Shown: positions 16,415 to 25,971 of the stretch, one piece after another
Numbering within the stretch: position 1 is the stretch's first letter
Layout of the letters: each line of letters starts with the position of its first letter
Assembly (NCBI RefSeq): GCF_963974575.1
Contig: NZ_CAXBBQ010000006.1
Span: forward strand, 1-64,000
Source of the DNA: Sphingosinicella sp963974575
Lineage (GTDB): Bacteria > Pseudomonadota > Alphaproteobacteria > Sphingomonadales > Sphingomonadaceae
Direction of reading: 5' to 3'
Length of the DNA stretch: 64,000 nt
The notes under the pieces: model-generated
What the model was told of the DNA's origin: nothing
Database searches by the model: none
The model's input: only the letters and a program-made list of their open reading frames with translations
Made by a program: the position numbers and the translations under genes

Positions 16415-18436
16415 ATGCCCAAACTTACCGTCGACGGCATCGAGGTCGAAGTCCCCGCCGGAGCCACCGTGCTTCAGGCGTGCGAGGCTGCGGGCAAGGA
16501 AATCCCGCGCTTCTGCTATCATGAGCGGCTTTCGATCGCGGGCAACTGCCGCATGTGCCTCGTCGAAGTGAAGCCGGGGCCGCCGAAGCCACAGGCATCG
16601 TGCGCGCTTCCCGCCGCCGAAGGACAGGAAATCCGCACCGACAGCCCGCTCGTCAAGAAGGCGCGCGAGGGCGTGATGGAGTTCCTGCTCATCAACCACC
16701 CGCTCGATTGCCCGATCTGCGATCAGGGCGGCGAGTGCGACCTGCAAGACCAGTCGATCGCCTACGGGCGCGGCCGCACGCGCTACACGGAGAACAAGCG
16801 CGCCGTCACCGAGAAGTACATGGGCCCGATCATCAAGACGGCCATGACGCGCTGCATCCACTGCACGCGCTGCGTGCGCTTTGCCGAGGAAGTGGCGGGC
16901 ACCGACGAGATCGGCGCGCTCTATCGCGGCGAGAACATGCAGATCACCTCGTACCTCGAAGCGGCGGTGAAGTCGGAGCTTTCGGGCAACGTCATCGATC
17001 TCTGCCCCGTGGGCGCGCTCACCTCGAAGCCCTATGCGTTCGAGGCGCGGCCGTGGGAGCTTACGAAGACGAGCGGCATCTGCGTGATGGACGCGGTCGG
17101 CACCAACATCCGCATCGACGCGCGCGGCCCCGCCGTGCTGCGCGTGCTGCCGCGCGTCAACGACGACGTGAACGAGGAATGGGCGTCGGACAAGACGCGC
17201 TACGCCCCCCTCGGCCTTTCGAAGCGTCGCCTGGACAAGCCCTATGTGCGGCGCGGCGGCAAGCTTGAGGCGGCGAGCTGGGCGGAAGCCTTCAACGCCG
17301 TGAAAACCGGCCTTTCCGACCTCAGCGGCAACCAGATCGGCGCGGTGGCGGGCGAACTGCTCGACGTTGAATCGATGGTCGCGCTCAAAGACCTGATGAA
17401 GTCGCTCGGCTCTGACCGCTTCGAGTGCCGCACGGACGGCATGGCGCTGCCCGCCGGCGGCGCGGGCGCTTACCGCTTCAACACCGGCATCGCCGGGATC
17501 GAGGACGCGGACGTCGTGCTCCTCGTCGGCGCGAACCCGCGCTGGGATGCGCCGCTCGTCAACACGCGTCTGCGCAAGGCGGTCGTGAAGAAGGGCGCCA
17601 AGGTCTTCAACGTGGGGCCGGAGGTCGATCTCACCTATCCGGTCACGCAGCTCGGCGACGGCGCGTCCGTGCTCGGCAAGCTCCCGAAGGCTGCGGCTGA
17701 CGCGCTGAAAAGCGCCACGAAGCCCGCGATCATCGTCGGTGCCGCAGCGCTCACGCGCGGCGACGCGCCCGCGGTCCTCGCCGCGCTCGGCAAGATCGCC
17801 AAGGCCGCGAAGATGAACGCCGAGGGCTTCAACGTCCTGCACACCGCCGCCTCGCGCGTCGGTGGTCTCGACATCGGCTTCACGCACGACGGCGGCATCT
17901 CTGAAGTGCTCGGCGGCGGTCTGAAAGCGCTCATCGTGCACGGCGCGGACGAGATCGACACCAACCTCGAAGGCGTCTTCAAGGTCTACATCGGCCACCA
18001 CGGCGACCTCGGCGCACGCGGGGCGGACGTGATCCTGCCCTCGGCAAGCTTCGCCGAGAAGGACGGCACCTACGTCAACATGGAAGGCCGCGTTCAGCGC
18101 GCCTACCGCGCCGTGTTCGCGCCGGGCGACGCCCGCGAGGACTGGGCGATTCTGCGTGCGCTTTCCGAAGTGCTTGGCAATAAGCTGCCCTACGACAGCT
18201 TCGCCGCGCTCCGCGCCCGTATCGCCGCTGAATGGCCGCACCTCGCCGAGGAAGGCATTGCGCCGGCCTCCGGTGAGATCGACTTCGGCACCGGCAGCGA
18301 ATTCGACGCCGCGCCGATCGGCCGCTTCATCCACGATTTCTACCTGACGAACGCCGTCGCGCGTGCGTCCGAGGTGATGCAGGATTGCTCGGCGACGCTA
18401 CTGCATGGCCAGCCGGTTCTGGAGGCGGCGGAGTAA
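16415..18436 (+). CDS. nuoG: NADH-quinone oxidoreductase subunit G
   Basis: This 673-aa 75-kDa subunit has an N-terminal 2Fe-2S ferredoxin domain (CYH..., then AGNCRMCLVEV). The His-Cys motif HPLDCPICDQGGECDLQDQ and 4Fe-4S motif CIHCTRCVRF follow, then a molybdopterin oxidoreductase-like domain that has lost its cofactor role. It is shorter than E. coli NuoG, as usual in this class. Its TAA overlaps the nuoH ATG by one base. Confidence 0.96.
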   Translation: MPKLTVDGIEVEVPAGATVLQACEAAGKEIPRFCYHERLSIAGNCRMCLVEVKPGPPKPQASCALPAAEGQEIRTDSPLVKKAREGVMEFLLINHPLDCPICDQGGECDLQDQSIAYGRGRTRYTENKRAVTEKYMGPIIKTAMTRCIHCTRCVRFAEEVAGTDEIGALYRGENMQITSYLEAAVKSELSGNVIDLCPVGALTSKPYAFEARPWELTKTSGICVMDAVGTNIRIDARGPAVLRVLPRVNDDVNEEWASDKTRYAPLGLSKRRLDKPYVRRGGKLEAASWAEAFNAVKTGLSDLSGNQIGAVAGELLDVESMVALKDLMKSLGSDRFECRTDGMALPAGGAGAYRFNTGIAGIEDADVVLLVGANPRWDAPLVNTRLRKAVVKKGAKVFNVGPEVDLTYPVTQLGDGASVLGKLPKAAADALKSATKPAIIVGAAALTRGDAPAVLAALGKIAKAAKMNAEGFNVLHTAASRVGGLDIGFTHDGGISEVLGGGLKALIVHGADEIDTNLEGVFKVYIGHHGDLGARGADVILPSASFAEKDGTYVNMEGRVQRAYRAVFAPGDAREDWAILRALSEVLGNKLPYDSFAALRARIAAEWPHLAEEGIAPASGEIDFGTGSEFDAAPIGRFIHDFYLTNAVARASEVMQDCSATLLHGQPVLEAAE

Positions 18437-19485
18437 TGACCGAATTCTTCCAGGCATCGATCCTCGGGCCGACCTTCGGCTACCTCGTCGCCACGCTCAT
18501 CCTCATCCTCGCCATCACGCTACCGGTGCTGATCGCGGTCGCCTTCGCGGTCTATGCGGATCGCAAGATTTGGGCGGCGATGCAGCTTCGGCGCGGGCCG
18601 AACGTGGTCGGCCCGTGGGGTCTGCTGCAGAGCTTCGCCGACGGCGCAAAGGTGTTCCTCAAGGAAACCATCATCCCGTCGGGCGCGAACAAGGGCGTGT
18701 TCCTGCTCGCGCCGATGATCACCTTCACGCTCGCGCTCATCGGCTGGGCGGTGATCCCGTTCGATGCGGGCGCGGTGCTTGCCGACATCAACGTCGGCAT
18801 CCTCTACCTGTTCGCGGTGTCCTCGCTCGGCGTCTACGGCATCATCATGTCGGGCTGGGCGTCGAATTCGAAATACCCGTTCCTCGGCGGCCTCCGCTCG
18901 GCGGCGCAGATGGTGTCCTACGAAGTCTCGCTCGGCCTCGTCATCATCAACGTCGTGCTCTACGCATCGTCGTTCAATCTCAGCGACATCGTGATGAGCC
19001 AGCAGAGCAACATCCTGTTTCTGAACGGCAATATCTTCAATCCGCTGCTGTTCCCGATGGGCATCGTGTTCTTCATCTCGGCGCTCGCCGAAACGAACCG
19101 CCCGCCGTTCGATCTTCCCGAAGCGGAAGCCGAGCTCGTCGCGGGTTATCAGGTCGAATATTCCTCGATGAGCTTCGCGCTGTTCTGGCTCGGTGAGTAC
19201 GCGAACATCCTGCTGATGTGCGCGATGACCTCGGTCCTCTTCCTCGGCGGCTGGCTGCCCCCGGTGGACTGGGCGCCGCTCTATCTGATCCCCGGTTTCA
19301 TCTGGTTCCTTGCGAAGATGGCGTTCGTGTTCTTCGTCTTCGCCTGGGTGAAGGCGACCGTGCCGAGGTATCGCTATGACCAGCTGATGCGCCTCGGCTG
19401 GAAGGTCTTCCTCCCGCTGTCGCTCTTCTGGGTGTTCCTGGTTTCCGGGTGGCTGATGTTCTTTACAGACAGGTTTGCATCATGA
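18436..19485 (+). CDS. nuoH: NADH-quinone oxidoreductase subunit H
   Basis: This 349-aa membrane subunit with about eight TM helices links the quinone site to the proton-pumping arm. Signatures are YADRKIWAAMQLRRGPNVVG after TM1 and the acidic loop FDLPEAEAELVAGYQVEYS. The start ATG 18436 gives MTEFFQ; a longer frame from 18385 runs back through nuoG and is rejected. It overlaps nuoI by 4 bp. Confidence 0.96.
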   Translation: MTEFFQASILGPTFGYLVATLILILAITLPVLIAVAFAVYADRKIWAAMQLRRGPNVVGPWGLLQSFADGAKVFLKETIIPSGANKGVFLLAPMITFTLALIGWAVIPFDAGAVLADINVGILYLFAVSSLGVYGIIMSGWASNSKYPFLGGLRSAAQMVSYEVSLGLVIINVVLYASSFNLSDIVMSQQSNILFLNGNIFNPLLFPMGIVFFISALAETNRPPFDLPEAEAELVAGYQVEYSSMSFALFWLGEYANILLMCAMTSVLFLGGWLPPVDWAPLYLIPGFIWFLAKMAFVFFVFAWVKATVPRYRYDQLMRLGWKVFLPLSLFWVFLVSGWLMFFTDRFAS

Positions 19486-19970
19486 CCGCCATATTCCGCG
19501 CCGCCAAATCGATGCTGCTGCTGGAGTTCATCCACGGCATGGCGCTTACGCTCAAATATATGTTCAAGCCGAAGGCGACGCTGAACTACCCCTATGAGAA
19601 GGGGCCGATCAGCCCGCGCTTCCGCGGCGAACATGCGCTGCGCCGCTATCCGAACGGCGAGGAACGCTGCATCGCGTGCAAGCTGTGCGAGGCGGTGTGC
19701 CCGGCGCAGGCGATCACGATCGAGGCCGAACCGCGCGAGGACGGCTCACGCCGCACCACGCGCTACGACATCGATATGACAAAGTGCATCTACTGCGGCT
19801 TCTGTCAGGAAGCCTGCCCGGTGGACGCGATCGTCGAAGGGCCGAATTTCGAGTTCGCGACCGAAACGCGCGAAGAACTGATCTACGACAAGGCGAAGCT
19901 GCTCGCGAACGGCGATCAGTGGGAAGCGGCGATTGCCGCCAACCTTGCGGCGGACGCGCAGTGGCGATAA
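19482..19970 (+). CDS. nuoI: NADH-quinone oxidoreductase subunit I
   Basis: This 162-aa ferredoxin-like subunit holds clusters N6a and N6b. The two 8-iron motifs are CIACKLCEAVCP and CIYCGFCQEACP. The short amphipathic N-terminus anchors it to NuoH. Start 19482 (MTAIFRAAK) is chosen because of its 4-bp ATGA overlap with nuoH. A 34-bp spacer, the longest within nuoA-N, follows before nuoJ. Confidence 0.96.
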   Translation: MTAIFRAAKSMLLLEFIHGMALTLKYMFKPKATLNYPYEKGPISPRFRGEHALRRYPNGEERCIACKLCEAVCPAQAITIEAEPREDGSRRTTRYDIDMTKCIYCGFCQEACPVDAIVEGPNFEFATETREELIYDKAKLLANGDQWEAAIAANLAADAQWR

Positions 19971-20004
19971 CTCGCCGCAGGCAAAAGAGGGGCAAGTCGA
20001 AACC

Positions 20005-20625
20005 GTGATCGAGGCCATCATCTTCTACATGCTCGCAGGCATCATTGTCCTGTCGGCAACGGCGGTGATCTTCGCCCGCAACCCGGTGCACAGCGTGCTC
20101 TGGCTGATCCTGGCGTTTTTCAACGCCGCCGGCCTGTTCCTGCTGCTCGGCGCGGAGTTCATCGCGATGATCCTCGTGATCGTCTACGTCGGCGCCGTCG
20201 CGGTGCTGTTCCTGTTCGTCGTCATGATGCTCGACATCGACTTTTCGGAGCTACGCACGGGCTTCTCGCGCTACATGCCGTTCGGGCTGATGCTCGCGGG
20301 CGTGCTGCTTGCCGAACTCGTGATCGCGGGCACGGCGTGGACGCTCGGTGCAGGGGCGCAGGCCGTCGCGGCCGCGCCGCTGTCGGCTGCGGGTGACGTG
20401 ACCAACACCGAGGCGCTCGGCGCGCTCATCTACACCAAATACGTCTACATTTTCCAGGCGGCGGGCATGGTTCTGCTCACCGCGATGATCGGCGCGATCG
20501 TGCTCACGCACCGCCAGCGCACCGGCGTCAAGAAGCAGAACATCGCACGCCAGAACGCCGTGCGGCCCGAAGAGGCGGTCGATATCGTCAGCGTGCCTGT
20601 GGGCGAGGGGGTGAAACTCAAATGA
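20005..20625 (+). CDS. nuoJ: NADH-quinone oxidoreductase subunit J
   Basis: This 206-aa membrane subunit has five predicted TM helices, including the family's conserved TM3 (GAEFIAMILVIVYVGAVAVL). The best start is GTG 20005, since IEAIIFYMLAG is the family N-terminus and GAGGGG lies upstream. The in-frame ATG at 19933 would overlap nuoI and add 24 unsupported residues. The C-terminal 35 residues are soluble. It overlaps nuoK by 4 bp. Confidence 0.93.
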   Translation: MIEAIIFYMLAGIIVLSATAVIFARNPVHSVLWLILAFFNAAGLFLLLGAEFIAMILVIVYVGAVAVLFLFVVMMLDIDFSELRTGFSRYMPFGLMLAGVLLAELVIAGTAWTLGAGAQAVAAAPLSAAGDVTNTEALGALIYTKYVYIFQAAGMVLLTAMIGAIVLTHRQRTGVKKQNIARQNAVRPEEAVDIVSVPVGEGVKLK

Positions 20626-20927
20626 TCGGTATCACCCATTATCTCACCGTCGCGGCGATCCTGTTCGTGCTCGGCGTGCTCGGCATCTTCCTCAATCGCA
20701 AGAACGTCATCATCATCCTGATGTCGATCGAGCTGATCCTGCTCGCGGTGAACATCAACCTCGTGGCGTTCTCGGCGTACCTCGGCGATCTCGTGGGCCA
20801 AGTGTTCGCGATGTTCGTGCTCACCGTCGCGGCGGGCGAGGCGGCGATCGGCCTTGCCATCCTCGTCATCTACTTCCGCAACCGCGGCACCATCGCGGTC
20901 GACGACATCAACATGATGAAGGGCTGA
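20622..20927 (+). CDS. nuoK: NADH-quinone oxidoreductase subunit K
   Basis: This 101-aa subunit has three TM helices. The conserved glutamates lie in MSIELILLAVNINLV and AAGEAAIGLAILV. It resembles the MrpC antiporter subunit and forms part of the proton channel. Length is standard. A short gap of 6 bp separates it from nuoL. Confidence 0.97.
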   Translation: MIGITHYLTVAAILFVLGVLGIFLNRKNVIIILMSIELILLAVNINLVAFSAYLGDLVGQVFAMFVLTVAAGEAAIGLAILVIYFRNRGTIAVDDINMMKG

Positions 20928-20933
20928 GCGGGC

Positions 20934-22982
20934 GTGCTTCATACCATCGTATTCCTGCCGCTGCTCACGGCGATCGTTGCCGGTCTCGGCAACCGCGTGC
21001 TCGGCAACACGCTCGCCAAGGCGATCACCACGGGCGGCCTGTTCCTGGCGTGCGCGCTGTCGTGGGCGATCTTCATTCCCGTGCTCTCCGGCGCGCCTGT
21101 CGAGGGCCAGCCGGTCATGGAATGGTTCCGCTCGGGCGGTCTCGTTGTCGATTGGTCGCTCCGGCTCGACACGCTCACCGCCGTGATGCTCGTCGTCGTC
21201 ACGACCGTGTCGGCGCTCGTGCACCTCTATTCGTGGGGGTACATGGCGGAGGATCCCGATCAGCCGCGCTTCTTCGCGTATCTGTCGCTGTTCACCTTCG
21301 CGATGCTGATGCTGGTGACGGCGGACAACCTCGTGCAGATGTTCTTCGGCTGGGAAGGCGTCGGTCTCGCGTCGTACCTGCTCATCGGTTTCTGGTATCA
21401 GAAGCCCTCCGCGAACGCCGCCGCCATCAAGGCGTTCGTCGTGAACCGCGTCGGCGATTTCGGCTTCTCGCTCGGCATCTTCGGCGTGTTCATGGTGTTC
21501 GGCACCACCGACATCGCGACCATTCTCGCGGCCGCGCCGAACTTCGCTGGCAGCAGCTTCGCGTTCCTCGGCGCGCAGGTCGATACGCTCACCGTGCTCT
21601 GCCTACTGCTGTTCATCGGCGCGATGGGCAAGTCCGCGCAGCTCGGCCTCCACACCTGGCTGCCGGACGCGATGGAAGGCCCGACGCCGGTCTCCGCGCT
21701 GATCCACGCCGCCACGATGGTCACGGCGGGCGTGTTCATGGTCTGCCGCCTGTCGCCGCTCTTTGAAACCAGCGAGATTGCGCTCACCGTCGTCACTTAT
21801 GTAGGCGCGGCGACGGCGCTGTTCGCGGCCACCGTCGGCACCACGCAGCACGATATCAAGCGCGTCATCGCCTATTCCACCTGCTCGCAGCTGGGCTACA
21901 TGTTCTTCGCGGCAGGCGTCGGCGCCTACGGCGCGGCGATGTTCCACCTGTTCACGCACGCCTTCTTCAAGGCGCTTCTGTTCCTCGGCGCGGGCTCGGT
22001 GATCCACGCGATGCACCACGAGCAGGACATGCGCTATTACGGCGGCCTTCGTAAGCACATCCCGCTGACCTTCTGGGCGATGACGATCGGTACGCTCGCG
22101 ATCACCGGCGTCGGCATCATCGGCGTGTTCGGTTTCGCGGGCTTCTATTCGAAGGATGCGATCATCGAGAGCGCCTTCGCCGCGGGAACGCAGTCCGGCT
22201 ATGTCGCCTACGGGGTCGGCGTCTTCGCCGCGCTGCTCACCAGCTTCTATTCGTGGCGCCTCGTGTTCCTCACCTTCTTCGGCAAGCCGCGCTGGTCGCA
22301 GAGCGAGCACATCCAGCACGCGGCGCACGGCGATCACGGGCATGACCACGCTCACGATGACCACCACGCCCCCGCTCATGCGCATGATCACGGCGACGGC
22401 ACACTCGGCTATCATCCTCACGAAAGCCCGGCGAGCATGTTGATTCCGCTCGGCGTCTTGTCGCTCGGCGCGGTGTTCGCGGGCTTCCTCTTCCACCATG
22501 CCTTCATCGATGCCGAAGGCGGTGTCGCGTTCTGGAAGGGCGCCTTGGCGTTCGACGCGCACCTCGCGCACGCTTCGCACGAGGTGCCGCTGTGGGTGAA
22601 GCTGTCGCCCGGCCTCGTCATGCTGCTCGGCCTGTTCATCGCGTGGAACAACTATATCCGCGATCCCGGCGCACCCGCGCGCTTCGTCGCGATGTTCCGC
22701 GGCCTCCACGCCTTCCTCTTCAACAAGTGGTACTTCGACGAGCTGTACGACACGATCTTCGTGCGCCCGGCGAAGTGGCTTGGCCGCTTCCTGTGGAAGA
22801 AGGGTGACGAGGGCACCATCGACCGCTTCGGCCCGAATGGCCTTGCGGGTCTGGTGATGGGCGGCGCAGGCGTCGCGCGGCGGCTGCAGACTGGTTACCT
22901 CTACACTTACGCGTTCGTGATGCTGATCGGCCTCGCCGCCGCGGCAGCGTGGTTCCTCCCGAAGATGCTGGGCGGCGAATAA
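20934..22982 (+). CDS. nuoL: NADH-quinone oxidoreductase subunit L
   Basis: This 682-aa antiporter-like subunit with many TM helices ends in the lateral amphipathic helix and a final TM. The conserved pump region includes GWEGVGLASYLLIGFWY and GAMGKSAQLGLHTWLPDAMEG. It uses GTG 20934 as start (MLHTIVFLPLL). An unusual soluble segment at about residues 457-497 is rich in His and Asp, with 14 His in under 40 residues. Its TAA overlaps nuoM by one base. Confidence 0.96.
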   Translation: MLHTIVFLPLLTAIVAGLGNRVLGNTLAKAITTGGLFLACALSWAIFIPVLSGAPVEGQPVMEWFRSGGLVVDWSLRLDTLTAVMLVVVTTVSALVHLYSWGYMAEDPDQPRFFAYLSLFTFAMLMLVTADNLVQMFFGWEGVGLASYLLIGFWYQKPSANAAAIKAFVVNRVGDFGFSLGIFGVFMVFGTTDIATILAAAPNFAGSSFAFLGAQVDTLTVLCLLLFIGAMGKSAQLGLHTWLPDAMEGPTPVSALIHAATMVTAGVFMVCRLSPLFETSEIALTVVTYVGAATALFAATVGTTQHDIKRVIAYSTCSQLGYMFFAAGVGAYGAAMFHLFTHAFFKALLFLGAGSVIHAMHHEQDMRYYGGLRKHIPLTFWAMTIGTLAITGVGIIGVFGFAGFYSKDAIIESAFAAGTQSGYVAYGVGVFAALLTSFYSWRLVFLTFFGKPRWSQSEHIQHAAHGDHGHDHAHDDHHAPAHAHDHGDGTLGYHPHESPASMLIPLGVLSLGAVFAGFLFHHAFIDAEGGVAFWKGALAFDAHLAHASHEVPLWVKLSPGLVMLLGLFIAWNNYIRDPGAPARFVAMFRGLHAFLFNKWYFDELYDTIFVRPAKWLGRFLWKKGDEGTIDRFGPNGLAGLVMGGAGVARRLQTGYLYTYAFVMLIGLAAAAAWFLPKMLGGE

Positions 22983-24526
22983 TGGGCTTTCCGATCCTTT
23001 CCCTGATGATCCTGCTGCCGCTTGTGGCAGCAACGCTGCTGCTCTTCGTTCCCGGAGACGAGAATGCGCGGGCCAGCACGGCGCGCTGGGGTGCGCTCGG
23101 CGTCACGCTTGTCGAGCTGGTGCTCGGTGTCGTCCTTTGGGTGCAGTTCGATGTCGGCTCGGCGAGCTTCCAGTATGCCGAAAGCCTGCCGCTGTTCGAG
23201 CCGTACTTTTCCTGGTCGCTCGGCATCGACGGTATCAGCCTGGTTCTGATCGCGCTCAGCGTGTTCCTGATGCCGATCTGCATCCTCGCGTCGTGGACCT
23301 CGATCGAAAAGCGCGTGCCGGAATACATGGCGGCGTTCCTGCTCATGGAAGCGCTGATGATCGGCGTCTTCGCGGCGACCGACCTGTTCCTGTTCTACGT
23401 CTTCTTCGAAGGCGGCCTGATCCCGATGTATCTCATCATCGGCATCTGGGGCGGCAAGGACCGCATCTACGCCAGCTACAAGTTCTTCCTCTACACGCTG
23501 CTCGGCTCGGTGCTGATGCTGCTCGCCATGCTCTATATGGCCAGCGTCGCGGGCACGACCTCGATCCCGCAGCTGCTCGTCTACGACTTCGATCCCAACG
23601 TGCAGACGTGGCTGTGGCTGGCGTTCTTCGCGAGCTTCGCGGTGAAGATGCCGATGTGGCCGGTCCACACCTGGCTGCCCGACGCGCACGTGCAGGCGCC
23701 GACGGCGGGTTCGGTGATCCTGGCGGGCGTGCTCTTGAAGATGGGCGGCTATGGCTTCATCCGTTTCTCGCTGCCGATGTTCCCGGCGGCCTCGGCGGAG
23801 CTGATGTGGATCGTCTTCGCGCTCTCCATGATCGCGGTCGTCGTCACGTCGCTCATCGCGCTCGCGCAGTCGGACATGAAGAAGCTCATCGCTTACTCGT
23901 CGGTTGCGCACATGGCGTTCGTCACCGTCGGCCTGTTCGGCTTCAACCAGCAGGCGATCGAAGGTTCGATCGTCGTGATGCTCAGCCACGGCCTCGTCTC
24001 GGGCGCGCTCTTCCTGTGCGTCGGCGTCGTCTACGATCGGCTGCACACGCGCGATATCGATGCTTACGGCGGTGTCGCCACGATCATGCCGCGCTACGCG
24101 ATCCTGTTCATGCTGTTCACGATGGCGTCGGTCGGCCTTCCGGGCACCAGCGGCTTCATCGGCGAATTCCTCGTGATGATGGGCGCGTTCCGCACGTCGA
24201 CATTCGCGACCGCCGTGATCTGCACGGGCATCATCCTCGGCGCGGCCTACATGCTTTACCTCTACCGCAAGGTGATGTTCGGCATGGTGACGAAGGACGC
24301 GGTGCGCGCGATGCCGGACCTTTCGTTCCGCGAAGTGCTCTGCCTCGCGCCGATCGCCGTCTTCGTGCTGTGGATGGGTATAGCGCCCAACGTGTTCATC
24401 GATCCCGTGCGCGCGCCCGTTGCGGCGATCGTCGCCCGGCTTGAGCCGACCGCGCCGCACCAGCAAAGCGTTGCGGTCGTGAAGCAGGCTGCGGCCAAAC
24501 CCCACACCTCGGCGGAGACTCACTGA
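22982..24526 (+). CDS. nuoM: NADH-quinone oxidoreductase subunit M
   Basis: This 514-aa antiporter-like proton-pumping subunit has about 14 TM helices. The functional Glu sits in FFEGGLIPMYLIIGIWGG, and a channel Lys lies near VKMPMWPVHTWLPDAHVQAP. Start 22982 (MGFPILSLMILLPL) is set by the TAATG junction with nuoL. The gene ends one base into nuoN. Confidence 0.96.
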   Translation: MGFPILSLMILLPLVAATLLLFVPGDENARASTARWGALGVTLVELVLGVVLWVQFDVGSASFQYAESLPLFEPYFSWSLGIDGISLVLIALSVFLMPICILASWTSIEKRVPEYMAAFLLMEALMIGVFAATDLFLFYVFFEGGLIPMYLIIGIWGGKDRIYASYKFFLYTLLGSVLMLLAMLYMASVAGTTSIPQLLVYDFDPNVQTWLWLAFFASFAVKMPMWPVHTWLPDAHVQAPTAGSVILAGVLLKMGGYGFIRFSLPMFPAASAELMWIVFALSMIAVVVTSLIALAQSDMKKLIAYSSVAHMAFVTVGLFGFNQQAIEGSIVVMLSHGLVSGALFLCVGVVYDRLHTRDIDAYGGVATIMPRYAILFMLFTMASVGLPGTSGFIGEFLVMMGAFRTSTFATAVICTGIILGAAYMLYLYRKVMFGMVTKDAVRAMPDLSFREVLCLAPIAVFVLWMGIAPNVFIDPVRAPVAAIVARLEPTAPHQQSVAVVKQAAAKPHTSAETH

Positions 24527-25971
24527 TGCAGCCGCTCGCGCAATCGCTCGGCATCGCCGCACCGGAAATCATCCTCGCCATCGGCGCGATGGCGTTGCTG
24601 ATGATCGGCACGTTCCGGGGTGATCGCAGCCTCGGCCTGTTGTCGTGGCTCGCGGTCGGCATCTACGCCGTCGCCGGCCTGTTCATGATCGACGATACGC
24701 CGCGCGCGTTCGCCTTTGATGGCCTCTACGTCGCGGATCTGTTCTCGGACTATCTGAAAACGGTGGTCTACGGCGCTGCCGCCGTTTGCACTGTGATCGC
24801 GATTCCGTATCTGCGCCGCGCGCATTCGGACAAGTTCGAGTACCCCGTGCTGCTCATGCTCGGCGCGCTCGGCATGGGCATGATGGTCTCGGCGAACGAC
24901 CTTCTGTCGCTCTACGTCGGGCTCGAGCTGCAAAGCCTCGCCGCCTACGTGCTCGCCGCGTTCCACCGCAGCGAAGCGAAGTCCTCCGAAGCCGGCCTCA
25001 AGTATTTCGTGCTGGGCGCGCTGGCGAGCGGCATTCTGCTCTACGGCATCAGCCTCATCTACGGCTTCGTCGGCAGCACGAACTTCGTCGCGCTCGGCAC
25101 GCAGCTTGAAGGCGATGCATCGATCGGCATCGTCTTCGGGCTGGTCTTCATCTTCTCGGGGCTCGCGTTCAAGATCAGCGCCGTGCCGTTCCACATGTGG
25201 ACGCCCGACGTTTACGAAGGTGCGCCGACGCCGGTCGCCGCCTTCTTCGCCTCCGCGCCGAAGGTCGCTGCAATGGGTCTTCTCGTGCGCGTCGCGATCG
25301 AAGGCTTCGGCGGCCTTGCCGATGAATGGCGCCAGATTATCGCCTTCGCCGCGGTCGCCTCGATGATCCTGGGCGCGGTCGGCGCCATCGGCCAGACCAG
25401 CATCAAGCGCCTGCTTGCCTATTCGTCGATCAACAACGTTGGCTTCGCGCTCATCGGCCTTGCCGCAGGTACGGAAGCCGGTATCGCGGGTGTGCTCTTC
25501 TACATGGGCATCTATGCGGCGATGACGGTCGGTTCGTTCCTCGTCGTCCTCGCGCTGCGTGACCCGGACGGTACGCCGGTTGACGACATGGCGCGCCTCG
25601 CTGGCCTCTCGAAGACGCGTCCCGGCCTTGCCGCCGCGCTCGCCGTCTTCATGTTCAGCCTTGCCGGCATCCCGCCGATGCTCGGCTTCTGGCCGAAGTT
25701 CAGCGTCTTCAATGCCGCCATTGCTTCGGAGATGTACGTGCTTGCGGTGATCGGCGTCGTCACGTCGGTGGTCGGGGCCTATTATTACCTGCGCGTCGTC
25801 AAGCTCGCGTACTTCGACGAGCCCGTTGGCACGCTCGCGCCGGGCGACAGCCGTGTGAACGGCATCGTGCTGACGGCAGCCGCCGTGTTCTGCTCGCCCG
25901 TCGGGATGCTCGCCATCGCGCCGCTCGTGGCGTGGGCGACGGCTGCGGCGCGCATCATCGTCACCGGATGA
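24526..25971 (+). CDS. nuoN: NADH-quinone oxidoreductase subunit N
   Basis: This 481-aa antiporter-like subunit, with about 14 TM helices, is the third proton pump module. Signatures are LYVGLELQSLAAYVLAAFHR and AFKISAVPFHMWTPDVYEG. It closes the complex I set, and its end overlaps birA by 4 bp, so the following genes are likely co-transcribed. Confidence 0.96.
   Translation: MQPLAQSLGIAAPEIILAIGAMALLMIGTFRGDRSLGLLSWLAVGIYAVAGLFMIDDTPRAFAFDGLYVADLFSDYLKTVVYGAAAVCTVIAIPYLRRAHSDKFEYPVLLMLGALGMGMMVSANDLLSLYVGLELQSLAAYVLAAFHRSEAKSSEAGLKYFVLGALASGILLYGISLIYGFVGSTNFVALGTQLEGDASIGIVFGLVFIFSGLAFKISAVPFHMWTPDVYEGAPTPVAAFFASAPKVAAMGLLVRVAIEGFGGLADEWRQIIAFAAVASMILGAVGAIGQTSIKRLLAYSSINNVGFALIGLAAGTEAGIAGVLFYMGIYAAMTVGSFLVVLALRDPDGTPVDDMARLAGLSKTRPGLAAALAVFMFSLAGIPPMLGFWPKFSVFNAAIASEMYVLAVIGVVTSVVGAYYYLRVVKLAYFDEPVGTLAPGDSRVNGIVLTAAAVFCSPVGMLAIAPLVAWATAAARIIVTG

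Noticed and set aside
14972..18334. 1120-codon open frame on the minus strand opposite nuoE, nuoF and nuoG
   Set aside because: Same shadow effect: no recognisable motif, no ribosome-binding site, and the plus strand encodes canonical complex I subunits.
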